In this document: piece by piece, positions 1-7,115 of the stretch
Position numbering within the stretch: position 1 is the first letter of the stretch
Layout of the letters: the number at the start of each line of letters is the position of its first letter
Assembly (NCBI GenBank): GCA_002685895.1
Contig: NYYK01000099.1
Span: 1 to 12,248 of the forward strand
Length of the DNA: 12,248 nt
DNA from: Methanobacteriota archaeon
Lineage (GTDB): Archaea > Thermoplasmatota > Poseidoniia > Poseidoniales > Thalassarchaeaceae
Direction: 5' to 3'
The notes under the pieces: model-generated
The model's database searches: none
Told to the model about the DNA's origin: nothing
Seen by the model: only the letters and a program-made list of their open reading frames with translations
Position numbers and translations under genes: made by a program

Positions 1-2391
1 TCCTTTAAATCCATATGGAAGGAAAAGAGCGTTGGTAGCACCGAGTTCAACATCTTCGTTTAATTCAACTCTAACATAACTTGAATTATTATTATAAGTC
101 CCATATTTTAGTGGATTTCTGTCATCTGTTATTTCTACAGAGCCGTTCCACATTGTGATTTCTGCATCACTGGGCGCGATATTAGTGACCACAAGATCTA
201 ATTGTCCTGTAGTGAAAGCACCATCGTCATCCTGAACGGTTACTTGTGCTGTGAAAATACCTTCTTCCATAGGGGTTACCGTGCATGTCGCTTCAACAAG
301 AAGTCCGCTCTCACACTCATACTGCGTGCCATCGGATGCTGTGGGTAATTGCCAAAGGAAATCAACTGGCGCTTGGTTATTCAAGGTGTCAAGATCACCT
401 GAATCTGAAGCGAAGAAAACATTTGGAGATTCCACCGGGATTGTAGGGTATTGTGAAGAAACGTTCACCCAAGGTGCACGATTGAGGATTTCAACATCAA
501 TATAGGTTGAATCTTGGTCGTTTTCATCATCTGTCACGGTCAGCCAAACACGGTATGTACCATCGTCATTCCAACTATTTTCAAGCAGACAATCTTCTTC
601 CTCGAATGTCTGATTTGTTGCCACATCCACCTCCACTACGAATGTGCAGTGAGGCAAACCGCCACCATCTGGGTCGTTGCTGTTTCTAGCATCGATGTGA
701 ACTTCGGTCAATGTTTTGGTAGCTTGAGGTTGAATAATATCTGCAGTTGGAAGGCGACCGATGAACACTGAGAAATTAGCCGCATCATTACTCTGATTGG
801 CATCCATTGTCATCAAGCCATCTGGGTCAACCTCAAAGCTCAATTGAACTGCACCAATTGGCTGGGTAGTTGGAATAATCCAAGTTACTTGGGTATACGC
901 CTCCTGCAAACCGCCCAATGAAGGAACTGCACCCCTACTGGTAGAACCATCTGGTGCAGTGACCTCTAATTCGGTAGCAGGGCCAAATAGGAATCCAGCG
1001 TTCATTACAGGGATATTGAAAACAAGAGTATCTCCTGGAATCGCATTATATCCAACTGTCGGATTTAGTGAAACACTAGCCCCGTCCCGAGTTCGCTCGA
1101 CCGATACGCCACTGGGTCGAGGAAGATAATCAACCGCTGTCAAATGTTCATCCAAAACTATTGTGTCCACACCCAATGTCTTGCTACCGCTAATCCAAGC
1201 AATTACGCCGTGACTGGCATATTCAGCAGGAGTAATCCAACTAGGGGAGGGGTCCAATGCGTGGCCTGAATCAAACCTGATGAAGGCTGAGCCGTTGGAT
1301 GCAGTAGTGAGCATGGCAGAGAACCCAACGCATTCGTAACGGAATTCAATCGTTTGACTACCTAAAGGATTTCCAGAGCCATCAGTAATATTTACCCAAG
1401 TTGATAGATTCGTGTCTAGGGGCCATGCAGGATAAGCGAACTCAACATCAATGTCCGTATTTCGAGTCACCAGATCTACGCTCTTCAATTTGAAATCAAC
1501 TGTCATCCCCAAATCGATGTAGATGTGCCTCCAAGCATTGTTTTTGACTGCTGGGCACCACCATAGGAATCCCTCTGGGAACCATGTTTGGTTGTATGTG
1601 GTAATGTTATAGGAACCACTACAGCCACTGTATGGCACACCAGGATCGCCTTGACTTACTACGCTGTGGCGGCTGGATGAATGAGAGGATGAATCTTCAG
1701 GGATTGCGAAATAATCTGATGAGCCAGACCAAGTTACATTGTTGGTGTAATTATTGGTCCATGTATCACCAACTCGTAGTGGAAAATCATACTGCTCTTG
1801 CGGAGGACTGTAATCGTTGGTGATGATAATATGACCTACATCGATAGTGATGATGAATACTTGGAATGTTACATCAATATCCATGGTCATCTCGATTACA
1901 GCAAGGTCACTCACGCGGATGTAATCTATCTCTAAATAATCTACATCGAGGTTACCGTTGTATCCAGAAAGTTCTACTCCATTTGCCTCAAACAAACCCT
2001 CATATTCCACTTTGTAGACCAGTGTACTTTGGTTCTCAACAGTCATCGTGAGAATGTCCTTAACTTCCATTTCCATTTCACCAGTAATGGTCTGTATGTT
2101 AGAAGATACGCCATTGTCAGTTAGCAGTGTACCAACATCCATGAAACCGTCATAGGTCCACTTATCTCCTATTCTCCAAGAAGGAACATCGACGTCTCCG
2201 CCCGATGACTTTGAAGAAGAAACGAAAAAGTTAGGTGAATTATCTAATTCACTATCACTATCGATATCAGAACAAACCATAAGTGCTAGGTTACTTAACA
2301 ATAGAATTAGAATCAAAATGAATGTTTGCGCGCTGCGAAAATCCCGACTAGATATGTTGCCCATGCAATGGGCAGAATGCTTTGCCTTCAT
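1..2391 (-). CDS. Large secreted surface protein with CARDB/PKD-like repeats (partial, C-terminus outside window)
   Basis: An uninterrupted frame of 797 codons runs from an ATG at 2391 to the left edge with no stop, so the C-terminus is missing. Residues 24-39 form a hydrophobic export segment after a basic N-terminus. Cys40 follows it (LALMVC), but the three residues before it are a poor lipobox. A second in-frame ATG (residue 10, at 2364) would give a shorter, more usual signal region. Residues about 70-420 are beta-rich and unassigned. Residues about 430-545 resemble a CARDB-like fold (GDTLVFNIPVMNAG; ANQSNDAANFSVFI). Two PKD/cadherin-like repeats follow, about 549-636 (DARNSNDPDGGG; DDGTYRVWLTVTDDEND) and about 640-738 (ASDSGDLDTLNN; GIFTAQVTVQDDDGAFTTG). 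About fourteen N-x-S/T sequons are spread along the chain, which suits an N-glycosylated archaeal exoprotein. No catalytic motif is visible. Likely role: cell-surface or adhesion-type protein; its partner or substrate is unknown. Confidence 0.88.
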   Translation of the reverse strand, partial: MKAKHSAHCMGNISSRDFRSAQTFILILILLLSNLALMVCSDIDSDSELDNSPNFFVSSSKSSGGDVDVPSWRIGDKWTYDGFMDVGTLLTDNGVSSNIQTITGEMEMEVKDILTMTVENQSTLVYKVEYEGLFEANGVELSGYNGNLDVDYLEIDYIRVSDLAVIEMTMDIDVTFQVFIITIDVGHIIITNDYSPPQEQYDFPLRVGDTWTNNYTNNVTWSGSSDYFAIPEDSSSHSSSRHSVVSQGDPGVPYSGCSGSYNITTYNQTWFPEGFLWWCPAVKNNAWRHIYIDLGMTVDFKLKSVDLVTRNTDIDVEFAYPAWPLDTNLSTWVNITDGSGNPLGSQTIEFRYECVGFSAMLTTASNGSAFIRFDSGHALDPSPSWITPAEYASHGVIAWISGSKTLGVDTIVLDEHLTAVDYLPRPSGVSVERTRDGASVSLNPTVGYNAIPGDTLVFNIPVMNAGFLFGPATELEVTAPDGSTSRGAVPSLGGLQEAYTQVTWIIPTTQPIGAVQLSFEVDPDGLMTMDANQSNDAANFSVFIGRLPTADIIQPQATKTLTEVHIDARNSNDPDGGGLPHCTFVVEVDVATNQTFEEEDCLLENSWNDDGTYRVWLTVTDDENDQDSTYIDVEILNRAPWVNVSSQYPTIPVESPNVFFASDSGDLDTLNNQAPVDFLWQLPTASDGTQYECESGLLVEATCTVTPMEEGIFTAQVTVQDDDGAFTTGQLDLVVTNIAPSDAEITMWNGSVEITDDRNPLKYGTYNNNSSYVRVELNEDVELGATNALFLPYGFKG
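2358..2374. repeat. Short inverted repeat at the start of the exoprotein gene
   Basis: Perfect 7-base arms TGCCCAT / ATGGGCA are separated by GCA. They cover the second possible ATG (2364) of the minus-strand exoprotein gene. In mRNA this could form a small hairpin over that codon. It may equally be a chance feature of coding sequence. Confidence 0.3.
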
Positions 2392-2463
2392 CAATGATGC
2401 CCTAACAAAAATTAACACTTCGGGTACACAATTTCGCGATAAATGCCCAAAATAACTAGATAA
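2392..2463 (-). promoter_or_regulatory. Intergenic gap with weak TATA-like element for the exoprotein gene
   Basis: This 72-base gap separates the small membrane protein gene from the exoprotein gene. Read on the minus strand it contains an AT-rich stretch, TTAATTTTT, centred about 21 bases upstream of the ATG at 2391, slightly closer than the usual 25 or so bases for a leaderless archaeal gene. A second AT-rich patch (CATTTATCG) lies further up. No Shine-Dalgarno sequence is evident before the ATG. Promoter assignment is inference. Confidence 0.3.
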
Positions 2464-2829
2464 TCAAGCAAAATCGTGTAATAATCTAATGCCGCTTAAT
2501 AGTGCTGCAGAATACATCCACCCCATCATCAGACGACGCACAAAAGTGGTACTTGGACGCCATCCAGTAACAGTCTCAAACACCTCTTTGACGAACCACC
2601 CCTCTTCATGATCCTCAACAAACTCCTCTCCTTTGAGTTGAACCTCCCATGTAGTGAAAATGCATCTGCGATGATTCATTCGCCAGTGGAGCCTAGTGGC
2701 CAATGTTAGAGGAAGATGAACAAGCCATGCCTGCCACCAAGGTAATGCCCAACCAACTATGAGAAAAATGAACACAAGATAATGCGCAAGTCGAACCAGT
2801 TTTGCAGCAACGGCTCTCATCAATACCAC
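2464..2829 (-). CDS. Small membrane protein, DUF2784-like, downstream copy of a tandem pair
   Basis: This 121-residue protein starts at GTG 2829, or at the in-frame ATG 2820 three codons later. Hydrophobic segments lie at about 15-30, 36-46 and 103-117. A conserved core, GWALPWWQAW then LHWRMNHRRCIFTTWEVQLKG (residues 26-67), matches the same region of the gene just upstream: GW-LPW-QAW, LHW--N---C-FTT-E--L-G. The layout (His-Trp, then Cys, then a Thr-Thr-x-Glu segment in a small multi-helix protein) recalls the DUF2784 family, whose function is unknown; this match is from memory of the family pattern and is tentative. The GTG start lies one base after the stop of the upstream paralogue, so the two are almost certainly co-transcribed and probably translationally coupled. 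It has a more acidic loop (EEFVEDHEEG, 68-77) than its partner. Confidence 0.72.
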   Translation of the reverse strand: MVLMRAVAAKLVRLAHYLVFIFLIVGWALPWWQAWLVHLPLTLATRLHWRMNHRRCIFTTWEVQLKGEEFVEDHEEGWFVKEVFETVTGWRPSTTFVRRLMMGWMYSAALLSGIRLLHDFA

Positions 2830-2830
2830 A

Positions 2831-3235
2831 TCAAAGCACGAAAAGTCTGAGCGCAGAAATTACCCAACATACATACATGCCAATTTCTGACGTCTTTGTT
2901 ACTATTTCTTCAGTAGGGGTATATTTTCCAAGCATGGCTTTGGTCAATCGATAAATGAAGCCAATTTGTTCTGTTGTACCTGCTTTGGGGTTGCCTCGAA
3001 GCTTGTGTTCCAATGTGGTGAAAAAGCAGACTCCATTATTTGTTAACCAATGCAATTTCATTGTTGGAACAAGAACAAGATGAAGTTGCCATGCTTGCGG
3101 CCAAGGCAACATCCAACCAATGCCAGTGAAAGCCACAATACTGATGTGGAACCATTTCACCAATTCTGCAAGCAGAATATGGGTTTTAGGTATGTCAATT
3201 TCTGGCAGAACATCTTCAACGGTGGTCTGCACCAT
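2831..3235 (-). CDS. Small membrane protein, DUF2784-like, upstream copy of a tandem pair
   Basis: This 134-residue protein starts at ATG 3235 and ends in TGA at 2833-2831. A polar N-terminus (1-20) precedes a hydrophobic helix at about 30-44, a second at 50-60 and a C-terminal one at 118-133. The core GWMLPWPQAW (40-49) and LHWLTNNGVCFFTTLEHKLRG (61-81) aligns closely with the downstream gene, so the two arose by tandem duplication. The pattern LHW-N-C-x-x-T-x-x-E-x-x-L-R-G resembles DUF2784 (function unknown; tentative). The conserved His62, Trp63, Cys70 and Glu76 lie next to predicted membrane segments and could bind a cofactor or pack together; nothing in the sequence decides this. No TATA box stands out in the 76 bases before it, so it may be transcribed from the TATA-binding protein promoter. 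Confidence 0.75.
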   Translation of the reverse strand: MVQTTVEDVLPEIDIPKTHILLAELVKWFHISIVAFTGIGWMLPWPQAWQLHLVLVPTMKLHWLTNNGVCFFTTLEHKLRGNPKAGTTEQIGFIYRLTKAMLGKYTPTEEIVTKTSEIGMYVCWVISALRLFVL

Positions 3236-3301
3236 GCCTATCCGAACAGGTTAAGCGTTATCAGAAATACCCTTGAAAGGTAACTCTGAGGCAATGACGG
3301 A

Positions 3302-3317
3302 CTCTGATTGTTCAGAG
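3302..3317. repeat. Stem-loop-capable inverted repeat over the TBP stop codon
   Basis: Perfect 6-base arms CTCTGA / TCAGAG flank a 4-base loop and include the TGA stop (3314-3312) of the minus-strand TBP gene. No T-tract follows on the minus strand, so a classical terminator is not supported. It could be a weak 3'-end or processing structure, or chance. Confidence 0.3.
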
Positions 3318-3926
3318 AAGATCAGCCAATTCGTCTTGGATAATTTGTACGGCCTCAAGAATCTCGTCCTTGTGGCGTGCACCGGTAATCACCATCTTGC
3401 CACTTCCGAAGATTAGACAGACAACCTTGGGGTAATCGAGACGGTAAATCAAACCAGGGAACTGCTCTGGCTCGTACTCAACCTTGTCGAATGGAAGGTG
3501 GAATGTCAAGTTGTTTAGATTCAACTTGCGAGGTTCACCTGCTTGATCCTCACCTGTCCACTTATCCTTACCATCGTAATCCTCTGGGTAGTGAAGAGCA
3601 TAGGTTGCAACCATGTTCTGGACTTCAATCTGAACATCAGATAATTCCCATGTTTCGATACCTGCTGCACGTAGGTCACCAATCATTCTCTCAATTCCAG
3701 TTTGGATGTTGTCCTCGTTTTTCCCACCTGTGCAAACAGCACGGCCAGAACGGAACATCAAGATTGCAAGTTTTGGGTCGACAACACGGTAAACTACACC
3801 AGGAAATTGTTCCGGTTCATATTCACAGTTCAGTTGGATAGCAATATCCGGGAGATTCAATTCTTCTGCCACCCTTGTGGAGGCGACGACATTCACTACT
3901 GTTAGGCGGTCTTCATCACTAGTCAT
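3312..3926 (-). CDS. tbp: TATA-binding protein (TBP), archaeal, with insertion in second repeat
   Basis: Basal transcription factor that binds and bends the TATA box and recruits TFB and RNA polymerase. Two direct repeats carry the family signature: EYEPEQFPGVVYR with LMFRSG in the first half and EYEPEQFPGLIYR with LIFGSG in the second. The four DNA-intercalating phenylalanines are present (Phe41, Phe58, Phe156, Phe173, numbered from ATG 3926). The frame can be extended to a GTG at 3938, but the TATA box at 3949-3956 predicts transcription starting near 3926, so the GTG would not be in the mRNA; ATG 3926 (204 residues, leaderless) is preferred. The second half has about 20 extra residues (about 109-133, PEDYDGKDKWTGEDQAGEP) between its first strand and first helix, absent from the first half. 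The gene stands between mevalonate kinase and the small membrane pair on the same strand. Confidence 0.96.
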   Translation of the reverse strand: MTSDEDRLTVVNVVASTRVAEELNLPDIAIQLNCEYEPEQFPGVVYRVVDPKLAILMFRSGRAVCTGGKNEDNIQTGIERMIGDLRAAGIETWELSDVQIEVQNMVATYALHYPEDYDGKDKWTGEDQAGEPRKLNLNNLTFHLPFDKVEYEPEQFPGLIYRLDYPKVVCLIFGSGKMVITGARHKDEILEAVQIIQDELADLL

Positions 3927-3948
3927 AGCCGCCGCCACCTACCAGCCC

Positions 3949-3956
3949 TATATAAA
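3949..3956 (-). promoter_or_regulatory. TATA box (box A) of the TBP gene
   Basis: On the minus strand this reads TTTATATA, a near-ideal archaeal box A. Its centre is about 26 bases upstream of the ATG at 3926, the spacing expected between TATA box and transcription start, so the mRNA should begin at or within a base or two of the start codon (leaderless). It is the clearest promoter in the window, and TBP would bind its own promoter. Confidence 0.78.
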
Positions 3957-3963
3957 GCAACGG

Positions 3964-3985
3964 ATTTGCTCATTCAAAAGCAAAT
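3964..3985. promoter_or_regulatory. Inverted repeat upstream of the TBP TATA box, possible operator
   Basis: Arms ATTTGC and GCAAAT are exact reverse complements separated by 10 bases, a spacing near one helical turn from centre to centre of a dimer site. The element ends 8 bases upstream of the TATA box, where archaeal activators or TFB-contacting elements often sit. A function as regulator binding site is inference. Confidence 0.4.
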
Positions 3986-3990
3986 GCAAA

Positions 3991-4006
3991 TTTTCCAATT
4001 GGAAAA
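3991..4006. repeat. Perfect 16-base palindrome between mevalonate kinase and TBP
   Basis: TTTTCCAATTGGAAAA is a perfect palindrome with no spacer. It abuts the TGA stop (4009-4007) of the minus-strand mevalonate kinase gene and is centred about 46 bases upstream of the TBP TATA box centre. It could be an operator for a dimeric regulator of TBP. Without a loop or following T-tract it is a poor intrinsic terminator. Confidence 0.45.
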
Positions 4007-4990
4007 TCAATTTTTAGAGGCCTTTTCAACCGTTACCCCTGGAGCACCCAAAGGAGTAACTAAAACGCGCCGACCTCGCATCTCAAGTGCAGCCGCTGTT
4101 TCGTCTGGTTTGTCTGTCAAGGCAAGCATACATCCACCACCGCCTGCACCAGTCAATTTAGCTCCAAAACTAGTTCTTCTAGCAACTTCGACCATATCAT
4201 CTAGTTCTGGGCAAGAAACACCTAGGCCGGCAAGTAATATGTGTGCTTCATCCATCAGTTCCCCTACTTGGATAAAATCTCCAGCAGAAAGTGCCGCTAC
4301 CCCATTACGGGCGACTTCCCCCATACGAGTAATGTCTTCCATCTTAGCAGGATTACGTGTGAGTAAATCTGCCACTCCTTTCACTAACTCTGCTGTAGGA
4401 GCATGAATGCCAGTGTAGCCAACAACTAACCACATTTCGCTAGCCGAAGGAGGGAGATTAACCGAATGAATCTCCCAGACCCTTTCGCCCTCTGGCGTTT
4501 CAAGCGATCTAGTGTACTGCCAGTTGGCCGACTCCTCGCGCTTATCTGAAACAAGAACACATCCCCCTAGTGTTGCAGTTGATGTATCAGTAGGTGATGC
4601 TCTGCCTGCTTGTGCTTGTGCTTCAGCAAGGTGCGCAAATGTCGCTATCTTTTCTTTATCTAATGGCTCATTGGAGATGGAAAGTAGAGCAGCACAACCT
4701 GCGGCTGAGAGGGCCGCCGATGAACCAAGACCTGCTGCTGGAAACAAATCGCTCCGAACCTGTATTGCATGAGATTGGAAATCCTCACCTAGAACTGCAT
4801 CTAGTAGAGATGCCACGTGAGGATGGCGGTCACCATCTAGCGGGTAGCCGTCCATCTTCCACGCACCTTCGCAAGGCTCCACTGTAATATGCACCCTAGC
4901 ATCAATTGCAACTGCCACGGCAGGCTCACCGTACACCACTGAGTGCTCCCCAAACAGGATTGCCTTTCCAGGGGCAGAGGTGGCCACCAT
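4007..4990 (-). CDS. mvk: Mevalonate kinase (GHMP kinase family)
   Basis: Phosphorylates mevalonate with ATP in the mevalonate pathway that supplies isoprenoid units for archaeal ether lipids; cytoplasmic. The 327 residues carry all three GHMP motifs in order: motif 1 SAPGKAILFGEHSVVYG (5-21), the ATP-binding glycine/serine loop PAAGLGSSAALSAA (84-97), and C-terminal motif 3 KLTGAGGGGCM near residue 280. The segment GRASPTDTSTATLGG (129-143) supplies the putative catalytic Asp135 and matches the ASxxDT form seen in archaeal mevalonate kinases, which argues against homoserine kinase or phosphomevalonate kinase. ATG 4990 is the only start before an in-frame TGA about 54 bases upstream. No other mevalonate-pathway gene is nearby. 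The gene is divergent from the HdrD-like gene across a 110-base gap without an obvious TATA box. Confidence 0.93.
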   Translation of the reverse strand: MVATSAPGKAILFGEHSVVYGEPAVAVAIDARVHITVEPCEGAWKMDGYPLDGDRHPHVASLLDAVLGEDFQSHAIQVRSDLFPAAGLGSSAALSAAGCAALLSISNEPLDKEKIATFAHLAEAQAQAGRASPTDTSTATLGGCVLVSDKREESANWQYTRSLETPEGERVWEIHSVNLPPSASEMWLVVGYTGIHAPTAELVKGVADLLTRNPAKMEDITRMGEVARNGVAALSAGDFIQVGELMDEAHILLAGLGVSCPELDDMVEVARRTSFGAKLTGAGGGGCMLALTDKPDETAAALEMRGRRVLVTPLGAPGVTVEKASKN

Positions 4991-5100
4991 GATAGGCGGG
5001 TGGGTGATACGCCCATTAGCGATTGGGATGTGGCGGTTGATTCAAGGCCATACTGCCTCTGGACGGTACGGGCTGAAGCCGCGGCACTGGAGATGAGATA
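4991..5100. other. Divergent intergenic region between mevalonate kinase and HdrD-like gene
   Basis: These 110 bases must carry promoters for both flanking genes, but no good TATA box is visible in either direction. The sequence is GC-richer than the TBP promoter. The only clear signal is the GGAG before the plus-strand gene. No RNA gene or repeat was recognised. Confidence 0.45.
5089..5092 (+). promoter_or_regulatory. Shine-Dalgarno-like GGAG before the HdrD-like gene
   Basis: GGAG, extended as GGAGATGAG, ends 8 bases before the ATG at 5101. The spacing suits ribosome binding and supports that start. It implies a leadered mRNA, unlike the TBP gene. Confidence 0.5.
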
Positions 5101-7098
5101 ATGGAACATCCTCTTTTACTCGACTATGGCGGAATTTCTGGCTGGATTATTCTATTGCTATTGGGTGGTGGCTCAATTGCTTCTTTCATCTATCAGGTTC
5201 AGAAAGCGAGCCGCCTTGTCATGTTGGGTGCTTCCGATAACCGCTTCGACTCTTGGGGTGCTCGATTTGGTGAAATTCTCACCGGTTGGCTCGGTCAGAA
5301 AAAGGTGCTGAGAGACCGGGTCGCTGGCACCATGCATGTGATGATGTTCTGGGGGATGCTGATGCTCGCATCCGATATGTTTGACCTAGCAACTGCCAAT
5401 GCCTTCTCGACAAAAGTACTACCAGAATCTCTGAATGGGCCTTGGAATGGCATGGTTGAGTTTGGATATTCAATTGCTCTGCTCGGCTGTATTGCGGCAT
5501 TTCTTCGCAGAGCGGTTTTCACCCCAGAGAAATTGAAGGGAAAGTCACAACTTGAAGGCAACTTCATCCTCTTCCTAATTTTTACAATCACCACCACCTG
5601 TTTCATTGTAGAGTCAAGTGAAACGCCATCAACAACTTGGGAACCAATAGGTGCGTGGGTTGCTACCTTTGGATTATCTGATGGAGTGGTAATCGGTTCC
5701 TACTGGGCTCATATGTTGGCAATCTGTACGTTCCTAGTGCTTATCCCCATTTCCAAGCACATGCACTTGGTGATGGCTTTCCCCAATGTCTTCTTCCACG
5801 ACATGAACCCCATGGCGAAGATGCTCCCCCTATCTGTAGGAGATGATGGCAAGGCAGTACCACTAGAAGATCTTGATATCGAAACCTTTGGAGTCAGCCA
5901 ATATTCACAATTATCTTGGAGACAACTGATTGATGGGTGGGCTTGTACCACCTGTGTGCGCTGTCAAGATGTATGCCCCGCATACGAGTCAGGAAAATCA
6001 TTGAATCCAATGCAAATAGTTCACGATGTCAGGGCATATGCCAACGAACACGCACCTATTCTACTGAAGGGAGAAGTTCCAGAAGAGAGCATCATTGCAC
6101 GTTTCACCCCTGAAGCAATTTGGGCTTGTACCACCTGTCATGCCTGTGTGGATGCTTGCCCGGTATACATTGAGCACGTACCCAAAATTACTGATGTACG
6201 CCGTCATATGATGATGGAAGCAATGGAATATCCCGAACAGTTGAATGTGGCACTTGGTAATCTTGAGAACAACTCCAACCCGTATGGTTTTGGCGCCCAC
6301 GAGCGCGGTGACTGGGCCGCTGATTTGGGGGTCAAGATTGGTGAACCTGCCGAGTACATTTACTTCGTAGGCTGTGCCGCTAGTTTCGATGAACGTAATC
6401 AGAAAGTGGCTAGAGCGACTATTTCTCTACTCAAAGAAGCTGGGCTAGATGTAGGTATCCTCGGCATGCAGGAAGGATGTTCCGGAGACCCCGCTCGCAG
6501 GGCAGGTAACGAGTACCTGTTCCAAATGCTGGCTGAAACCAACATGATGACCTTTGAAGAGTTAGGAGTCAAGAGAATTGTAGCATCCTGTCCACATTGT
6601 TTCCACACCCTAGGAAAGGAGTATGCCGACTATGGTGCTGACCAACTAGAAGTGCTTCACCACTCAGAAGTGATTGCTAAACTCCAAGATGAAGGGAAGT
6701 TGCCAAATCGAATCAAAAATGGGCGAAATATCACCTATCACGATCCGTGCTATCTTGGCCGAATAGGGGGGATACTTGAGGAGCCTCGCTCTGTAATAGG
6801 TGGAGTGAATGTCGAGGCTGAGCGTTCAGGTCAGGACTCTTTCTGTTGTGGTGCTGGTGGCGCTCAGATGTGGCTTGAGGAAGATGCCGACAAGCGTGTC
6901 AATGAAATTCGCGCCAAGGAGTTGGCTGCTACTGGATGCGATACTGTTGCAGTAGGTTGTCCGTTCTGTTCAGTAATGATTGGCGATGGGCTCAAATCAA
7001 TTGGCAAAGAAATGGAAGTGATGGATATCGCTGAACTGCTTTGGGATCAAATCAAAGCGAAGGATGAGGAAATCCACGCTACCAGCGAAGAAGAATGA
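5101..7098 (+). CDS. HdrD-like membrane oxidoreductase: cytochrome b-type domain fused to 2x[4Fe-4S] and CCG domains
   Basis: A 665-residue fusion. Residues 1-235 hold five predicted membrane helices (about 13-32, 76-95, 117-135, 153-170, 197-217), laid out like NarI/HdrE cytochrome b subunits, with His79, His204, His220 and His222 as possible heme ligands. Two ferredoxin-type clusters follow: Cys282/285/288/292 and Cys343/346/349/353, each ending Cys-Pro. The C-terminal half has two CCG (cysteine-rich) domains: Cys425, GCSGD at Cys460, Cys497/500; then Cys550, CCG at 582-584, Cys620/623. The first CCG motif is reduced to GCSG; the second is complete. The family (HdrD, GlpC/LutA-like, actinobacterial Fe-S binding reductases) moves electrons between a soluble donor or thiol/disulfide couple and the membrane quinone pool. 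The real substrate cannot be read from sequence; classical methanogen CoM-S-S-CoB use is unlikely here, because no methanogenesis or HdrABC genes are near. Confidence 0.88.
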   Translation: MEHPLLLDYGGISGWIILLLLGGGSIASFIYQVQKASRLVMLGASDNRFDSWGARFGEILTGWLGQKKVLRDRVAGTMHVMMFWGMLMLASDMFDLATANAFSTKVLPESLNGPWNGMVEFGYSIALLGCIAAFLRRAVFTPEKLKGKSQLEGNFILFLIFTITTTCFIVESSETPSTTWEPIGAWVATFGLSDGVVIGSYWAHMLAICTFLVLIPISKHMHLVMAFPNVFFHDMNPMAKMLPLSVGDDGKAVPLEDLDIETFGVSQYSQLSWRQLIDGWACTTCVRCQDVCPAYESGKSLNPMQIVHDVRAYANEHAPILLKGEVPEESIIARFTPEAIWACTTCHACVDACPVYIEHVPKITDVRRHMMMEAMEYPEQLNVALGNLENNSNPYGFGAHERGDWAADLGVKIGEPAEYIYFVGCAASFDERNQKVARATISLLKEAGLDVGILGMQEGCSGDPARRAGNEYLFQMLAETNMMTFEELGVKRIVASCPHCFHTLGKEYADYGADQLEVLHHSEVIAKLQDEGKLPNRIKNGRNITYHDPCYLGRIGGILEEPRSVIGGVNVEAERSGQDSFCCGAGGAQMWLEEDADKRVNEIRAKELAATGCDTVAVGCPFCSVMIGDGLKSIGKEMEVMDIAELLWDQIKAKDEEIHATSEEE

Positions 7099-7115
7099 AA
7101 GAAGGCTATTCCTCA

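Noticed and set aside
251..2051. Several plus-strand frames of 60-85 codons opposite the exoprotein
   Set aside because: A single 797-codon minus-strand frame with signal peptide and PKD-like repeats covers this whole region; the short frames lack domains and are its antisense shadows.
2272..2274. Lipobox at Cys40 of the left exoprotein
   Set aside because: The residues before the cysteine (Leu-Met-Val) do not fit the usual small-residue lipobox, so lipid anchoring is not claimed.
3936..3938. GTG at 3938 as start of TBP
   Set aside because: It lies only about 14 bases from the centre of the TATA box, upstream of the expected transcription start; ATG 3926 fits both the box spacing and the family N-terminus.
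3991..4006. Palindrome as an intrinsic terminator of mevalonate kinase
   Set aside because: It has no loop, a low-GC stem and no following T-tract on the minus strand, so an operator-type role is at least as likely.
4837..5109. Minus-strand frame spanning the mevalonate kinase start and the divergent gap
   Set aside because: It is out of frame with the well-supported kinase over most of its overlap and has no recognisable domain.
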